NCBI GenBank assembly: GCA_020186115.1 | Contig: WSYJ01000178.1 | Span: 992,001 to 1,056,000, forward strand | DNA length: 64,000 nucleotides | Direction of reading: 5' to 3' | DNA from: Histomonas meleagridis | Taxonomy: Eukaryota > Parabasalia > Tritrichomonadida > Dientamoebidae | Shown here: one piece after another, positions 59,547-64,000 of the stretch | Position numbering within the stretch: position 1 is the first letter of the stretch | How the letters are laid out: every line of letters starts with the position of its first letter | The notes under the pieces: model-generated | Told to the model about the DNA's origin: nothing | The model's input: the letters and a program-made list of their open reading frames with translations, nothing else | The model's database searches: none | Translations under genes and position numbers: made by a program

Positions 59547-61080
59547 TCACAAACTTTCTTTAGCGCCTTTTTCAAGAAGTAAATTAACTACTCTTTTATT
59601 TCCTTTTTCTGATGCATAAAAAATAGCTGTATAAAATAGTTTAAACAATTTCCAAATATGATTAATGAGTATTAAATCATTATAACAAATTTAAATTAAA
59701 ACAAAAAATATCTTTTAAATTGATGTCAATTCCTCTTTGTTCAAGAAGGAATTTAACGGTTCTCTCTGATTAAATTTAGATGCAAGGATAAGAGCTGTAT
59801 GAATAATTTTAAATAGATTCCAAATATTATGATGTAATAAAAAATTATCAAAGAAAATTATAAACAGATTTTTATCATTAATATAGGCCCTCTTGAGTGC
59901 AAAAAGCAATTTAAATATATCTATATTTCCATTTGAAGCTGCGGGTAGGGGGGCTGTTTTAAATAAATTAAACAATTTCCAAATATTATATTGTATGTTC
60001 AAGTTATCAGAATAAATTTTATAAAAAATAAATCAATATCAATATTTTCCTGTTCAAGAAGTAATTTAAAGATTTCTGTATAACCTTTGTAAGATACAAA
60101 CATAAGTTCTGTCCAAAATATTTGATATAATTACCAAATATTATTTTAAATCAAAAAATTATTAAAATAAATTTTATCCTTAGCATTGATATCAATTCCT
60201 TCTTGTTCAAGAAGTAATTTAACTATTTCTGTATGAACTTTTTCAATGCATATATTAGTGCTGTATAAAATATTTCAAAAAAAGTCCAAATATTACTTTT
60301 AAATATAAAATTATTGAAATGAACATTAATTTAAATAATTTCCAAATATTATTTTGAAATTTTAAAATATTAATGCAAACTTTGTTTTATTTTAAAAATA
60401 TAAAAACATTTCTTGCATTAACATCGATTCCATCCTGTTCTAAAATATGTTTAATAAGCTCATTATTTTTAGACTCACCAAAAAAAAGTATTATATTTTT
60501 TGGAATTTTATTATTTTGGAGAAAATGTTTAGTAAGATATAAGTTACCAATTCCTACTGATTCAATGATATCATTGTCATTAATTTTCATTTTTTCTTCT
60601 AAAAATGAAATAACTTCATAATTCCCACTTCGAATACAATAACATATCAAATCATTATCATATTTTGAGTGAATCTTTTTTGAAAAGTTTTGCCTAATTA
60701 AATTTCTTTGAATCATTTTTCGATCAGATAATAAGCTTCTTGTGACTTGAAATCATAAATGTACTCATTAAAAATTCAATGATTTTGGGAATGTTGTTAT
60801 TAATTTCTTCTTCTGTTTGAATTGTTCGTAAATAATTGATATATAGAGAACTATCTTTGATTTGCGTAAAAGATGCATAGTAAACTAAATTGTTTATAAT
60901 ATAATCAAATGAATATGGAAAATTTGAATCAAATAGTTTAATTGTTTGTTCAATTGATAAAACAAGATTTTCTTCTTTTTAATTAAATATTAATTATTCA
61001 AGTGAAATAAGAAAATTTAAATCAATTGTTTTGCTTTTGGGTTTAATATTTTCTCCTAAATTATTTGTGCTGGTTGAAAT
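59547..61080 (-). pseudogene. Ankyrin-repeat protein gene, decayed
   Basis: Reading the minus strand from about 61080: NLGENIKPKSKTIDLNF, stop, SIEQTIKLFDSNFPYSFDY...NIPKIIEFLMS, stop, an open stretch (60716-60387: CIRSGNYEVISFLEE, SKNNELIKHILEQDGIDVNARN), then ankyrin repeats broken by stops and shifts (TEIVKLLLEQEGIDINAKD, TALILASKFNQ), and a last repeat TAIFYASEKGNKRVVNLLLEKGAKESL ending at 59547. The leading part resembles the pre-ankyrin region of trichomonad ankyrin proteins. Repeats alternate with blocks around NNIW-x-LFKLF, as in the relic at 14.1 kb. Confidence 0.8.
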
Positions 61081-61887
61081 TGATTAATAAGACATTTATA
61101 TGAAAATATGAATTGCGATTAAAATAATTTTTCAGTTCACCTAACAAATGCTCATAAATCTCACGATTACATGTAATTACTTATATACAAAACAATATAC
61201 AAAATACTAAAAACAAACTTAAATATAGTACTATCTTTTGAAGACACAATTTTCAATTTGTTACAAGATAACATTGAATCAAAAAAATGTTTTCATTATT
61301 TGATGGATTGTAACCATTTTTATTTACTACATGATATGTAGAACCACATGTTCTTTTTATCTCGAATGCAATGTTAATTTAATTTTAATTACATATATTA
61401 AAAGCAAACATGGTTTGAATATGCTCAATACATCTTCTTCTTCTCTTATAATGAAGCACAATATCTATTAGGGAAAAATGGTGATTTTCTTAGTTATAAA
61501 AACATTAAATTATTTTATCCATGTTTCACTGAAAATTCCGAAACTTTCAAAGAATGATTGGGGACTTTATAAACAATTGTTGAACAAAGATTTCTTTATC
61601 AAAACGAGTTATTTGACCAGATTATAAAATTCCTTACTTGAACAACACATGTAAACATCAGAAAAAATTCGGTCATAAAAATTATCAGCGTTGTAAAGTG
61701 CGCAAAAAGTTAATCCCGCCTTTGTTTTGCCCTTGAATAACCACCACTATGTTTTCAAAAAGAATTGAAAGGCCGCTCCTTTCAAATTTGATTGTGAGGT
61801 CAATTTTATTAAAAACCACGAAAACTGCAACCGGAAAATTTGAATCAATTTAGTCAGTTAATTGAGAAACGTCAATTACTTCAAATT
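61081..61887. other. Intergenic, no gene seen
   Basis: A/T-rich spacer upstream of the C2-TerD gene. No ORF or repeat is recognised. The proximal 60 bp hold an in-frame TTG extension that is not used. Confidence 0.5.
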
Positions 61888-63528
61888 ATGAACTTCAGGG
61901 TTCATGTGATAGCTGGACGCCAACTTCCAATTGCTGATGCAAATGGAACTTCCGACCCATATGTTATTGTTCTTCAAGATTCTCTTGCCAAGATCCAAAT
62001 CGGTATGACAAATGTTATCCCAAGAAACCTTAATCCTACATGGAACCAATCATTTGTTTGCCACGGTATTCGTGGAATGAGATTCAAGTTCGAAATTTTT
62101 GACTTTGATCAAGGTAAGAAACATGATAAGTTAGGATCTGCCGTTTTTGACCCAATTTTCTACCCATTAAACCAAGAAGTTTGGGTACCAGTTTACCCAG
62201 CCTTTGATGAATCTAAGCTTCCACAAGGTTGGCAACCAGCACTTCTTATCAAAGTCGAAACCATGGCTTCCCAACCACTCCAATCACAATTCCCAGGATC
62301 ACCAATTCCACCAAACCAAACAGCTTATGTCAACCTTGCATTCGCTCCAGCATACAAGCCACCACTTCCAATTCAAAATTATGGACTTGGATATATCCCA
62401 TGCCCACTTGATCTTGGCCTTATTTCCTTTGGCCAAAGAGGTGAACTTCGTTCATGCGTATTCAATGGCGAGACTAAAGGAAAAGGTGTTAAGCATTCTG
62501 GAATCAATTTCTGTTTCTGCTATGATACATATGGTCCAAGCCTTCGTCTTGATCTCGCAAAGATGTTCTTCCACAAAAAAGGCAAAGGTGCTGTCAAAGC
62601 TCTCATTACAGTATCAACAAATGATCCCAAAGTTACACTCGACAAATTCCAATGGATTGCCGTCGACTTTTACCTTTCACCGGAGTCAGCCTTCCAACCA
62701 TTTGGCAAGCGTGTTATTTGCCGTGATCCAAATCAACTTCAACCATTCTTCCATCAAAGATTATCAGCACAAATCCAACCAGGAGCCACCGTAGCAGTTA
62801 TTGCAGTTCTTACAATCACACCACAAGGCGTTGCTGTCCAACCATATTCCTGGTGCTTCCCTAATCCGAATGTTCCAGTTGTTCCATACTCAGTCATTGA
62901 AGTTGCCCCAGAACTTGCACAGATCTGTGGATTTGACCCACGCTTCATCAAGAGGAGGATCGCATTTGTTCCCGGAGTTCCAATTTCTATCAACCGTGCA
63001 CTTCTACTTCAAGGCTACAACAGCCTTCAGCTTGTCCGTGTCGGTCTTGGCTGGGATACAAAGACAGATCTCGATGCATCAGTTATGATCTTTGATCCTA
63101 ACTTCAGATATGTCTCCACTGTCTCCTTCAGTAAGCTCCAAGAATTCGGTGGCGCTATCCGTCATTCTGGTGATAATAGGACAGGCGTTGGAAGTGGTGA
63201 TGATGAAATCATCGCTGTCAATCTCCCAGTTTTACCACCAGCAGCTCATTACTTGTGCTTCATGATCACATCATTCAACAACGTTCCTTTCAAGAATGTT
63301 AAGAAGTGCCATCTCCATTTGGTTGTTGGCGAAAATGTCGAAGTTTTTCGTATCAACCTTAGCAAGTCAACAAGACACACCGGCTTATTCTTCTGCGTCA
63401 TGTACCGTGCATCGCCACACGAATGGAACGTATTCCCTGTTAACCGCTTCGCAGATGCTAACTCACCAGCAAGAATTAGACCGTTTATCGAAAGGGAAAC
63501 CAGAAAAATCTTTGGAGTTAGGTACTAA
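61888..63528 (+). CDS. C2 domain plus tandem TerD domains, 546 aa
   Basis: The N-terminal C2 domain (1-125) keeps the Ca2+ ligands D17, D23, D72, D74 and D80, so Ca2+-dependent membrane binding is expected. A Pro-rich linker follows (about 126-165). A first TerD-like domain (about 168-330) has PLDLG (173-177) and HSGIN (203-207) where Ca2+-binding TerD has DLDAS and HSGDN; it is probably non-binding. The second TerD domain (about 378-520) is canonical: GLGWDTKTDLDASVMIFD, HSGDN (426-430), TGVGSGDDE. TerD proteins in bacteria act in tellurite/stress responses and bind Ca2+. ATG 61888 begins exactly at the C2 domain; the frame extends upstream only to TTG. Codons are strongly C-ending, implying high expression. 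Confidence 0.85.
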   Translation: MNFRVHVIAGRQLPIADANGTSDPYVIVLQDSLAKIQIGMTNVIPRNLNPTWNQSFVCHGIRGMRFKFEIFDFDQGKKHDKLGSAVFDPIFYPLNQEVWVPVYPAFDESKLPQGWQPALLIKVETMASQPLQSQFPGSPIPPNQTAYVNLAFAPAYKPPLPIQNYGLGYIPCPLDLGLISFGQRGELRSCVFNGETKGKGVKHSGINFCFCYDTYGPSLRLDLAKMFFHKKGKGAVKALITVSTNDPKVTLDKFQWIAVDFYLSPESAFQPFGKRVICRDPNQLQPFFHQRLSAQIQPGATVAVIAVLTITPQGVAVQPYSWCFPNPNVPVVPYSVIEVAPELAQICGFDPRFIKRRIAFVPGVPISINRALLLQGYNSLQLVRVGLGWDTKTDLDASVMIFDPNFRYVSTVSFSKLQEFGGAIRHSGDNRTGVGSGDDEIIAVNLPVLPPAAHYLCFMITSFNNVPFKNVKKCHLHLVVGENVEVFRINLSKSTRHTGLFFCVMYRASPHEWNVFPVNRFADANSPARIRPFIERETRKIFGVRY

Positions 63529-63779
63529 AAGTGACAATGACAAACTTTTTTTGTTTGAGAATATTCTCATAAAAAGTGGGAAAGTGACCTCTATCGGTAG
63601 TCAAAGATTTTAAAATTGTGGTAAATATTCAATGGTTTACTTTTTATATTGTCACAAAGTATCAATTTGATTTTGTTTACATTTACAATAATTATACATT
63701 AATACGTTGAAATTGTTTATGTAAAATTTTAATGAATTGAAAAATAAAATTTTTGCGTTGGTTTAATTCCAATTAAAAT

Positions 63780-63992
63780 TTACTTCTTCGCAGAAGAAGA
63801 AAGTGGCTGTAGAATTTTGTTAAGGATTTTGTCACGGAGAATTGGAGGATACATTTTAATTGGATGAAGCTCAATGTCAAATGGCAGTGGTGGTCTATAA
63901 GGAACAGAATGAAATGGAACAAAATATTGCATCTGTAGAGGTGGGTGTGGATGCGTATTGGTGCTGTTCTGAGTTGGTGATTGAGAATCCAT
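63780..63992 (-). CDS. Small Pro/His-rich protein, 70 aa, unknown
   Basis: Complete ATG-to-stop frame close to the window edge: MDSQSPTQNSTNTHPHPPLQ, then PYRPPLPFDIELHPIKMYPP and a helix RDKILNKILQPLSSSAKK. I do not recognise it. The composition is protein-like rather than A/T-noise-like (many Pro codons, C-ending), but the promoter lies outside the window. It is convergent with the C2-TerD gene. The other frame in this place (63773-64000) is less convincing. Confidence 0.5.
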   Translation of the reverse strand: MDSQSPTQNSTNTHPHPPLQMQYFVPFHSVPYRPPLPFDIELHPIKMYPPILRDKILNKILQPLSSSAKK

Positions 63993-64000
63993 ATTTTCAA

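Noticed and set aside
62204..62794. 196-codon frame inside the C2-TerD gene
   Set aside because: Shadow frame produced by C-rich codons of the real gene. The same applies to frames at 17843-18229, 29442-30032, 30253-30882 and 30521-31030 over Rav1 and HSP90.

Overview
The window looks like nuclear DNA of a parabasalid (trichomonad) protist. The evidence is BspA-type TpLRR surface proteins with Ser/Thr stalks and short cytoplasmic tails, an initiator-binding-domain (IBD) protein, ankyrin arrays, a large Gly-rich protein, very short apparent 5' leaders with TCA+1(C/T)(A/T) initiators and Myb-type M3 elements, dense intronless genes on both strands and strong A/T bias. It resembles Trichomonas or Tritrichomonas. 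I cannot assign the species, and I see no intact transposon, rRNA, tRNA or CRISPR array.

Layout. 0-8 kb: PLAC8-like Cys-rich protein, a DHHC-family protein with an eroded zinc domain, a BspA-like membrane protein, and a PKB/Akt-like PH-kinase. 8-23 kb: a 0.68-kb inverted duplication of a ubiquitin-like gene encloses an armadillo-like protein, a large type I membrane protein, an ankyrin relic, an IBD protein, a Rav1/DMXL homologue and histone H4. 23-32 kb: a HEATR5/Laa1-like giant, a small XPF-fold (SPO16-like) protein, and HSP90 with a one-base frameshift. 32-36 kb: a broken BspA gene and older BspA debris. 36-47 kb: a catalytically dead CHD-type remodeller fused to FYRN/FYRC, a Gly-rich ALK/LTK-like protein, a Tim17/22/23 protein, a small single-span protein, a cullin, a NIF3/PII-like protein, and an Atg6/Beclin homologue. 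47-56 kb: a TRIP12/Ufd4-like HECT ligase, then a frameshifted BspA copy and an intact one that share a near-identical tract of about 0.6 kb. 56-64 kb: VPS16, a MAK/RCK kinase, an ankyrin pseudogene, a C2-TerD-TerD protein and a small terminal ORF.

Themes. Several genes serve endolysosomal traffic (VPS16, Rav1, HEATR5, Atg6). The BspA tails carry DPF, an AP-2-type sorting motif, so adhesin uptake and membrane traffic are plausibly linked. Ubiquitin biology is represented by the cullin, the HECT ligase and the UBL pair. Chromatin and transcription are represented by H4, the pseudo-CHD-FYR protein and the IBD protein.

The most unusual signals are a G/C-rich near-palindrome (GGGGYGCCC) that recurs in coding and promoter DNA of an A/T-rich genome, the dead CHD-FYR fusion, the zinc-less DHHC protein, the possible SPO16 homologue, and the conserved leader, juxtamembrane and tail modules of the BspA paralogues.

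Start codons were placed at ATG. Several longer open frames begin only at TTG or GTG and were trimmed.
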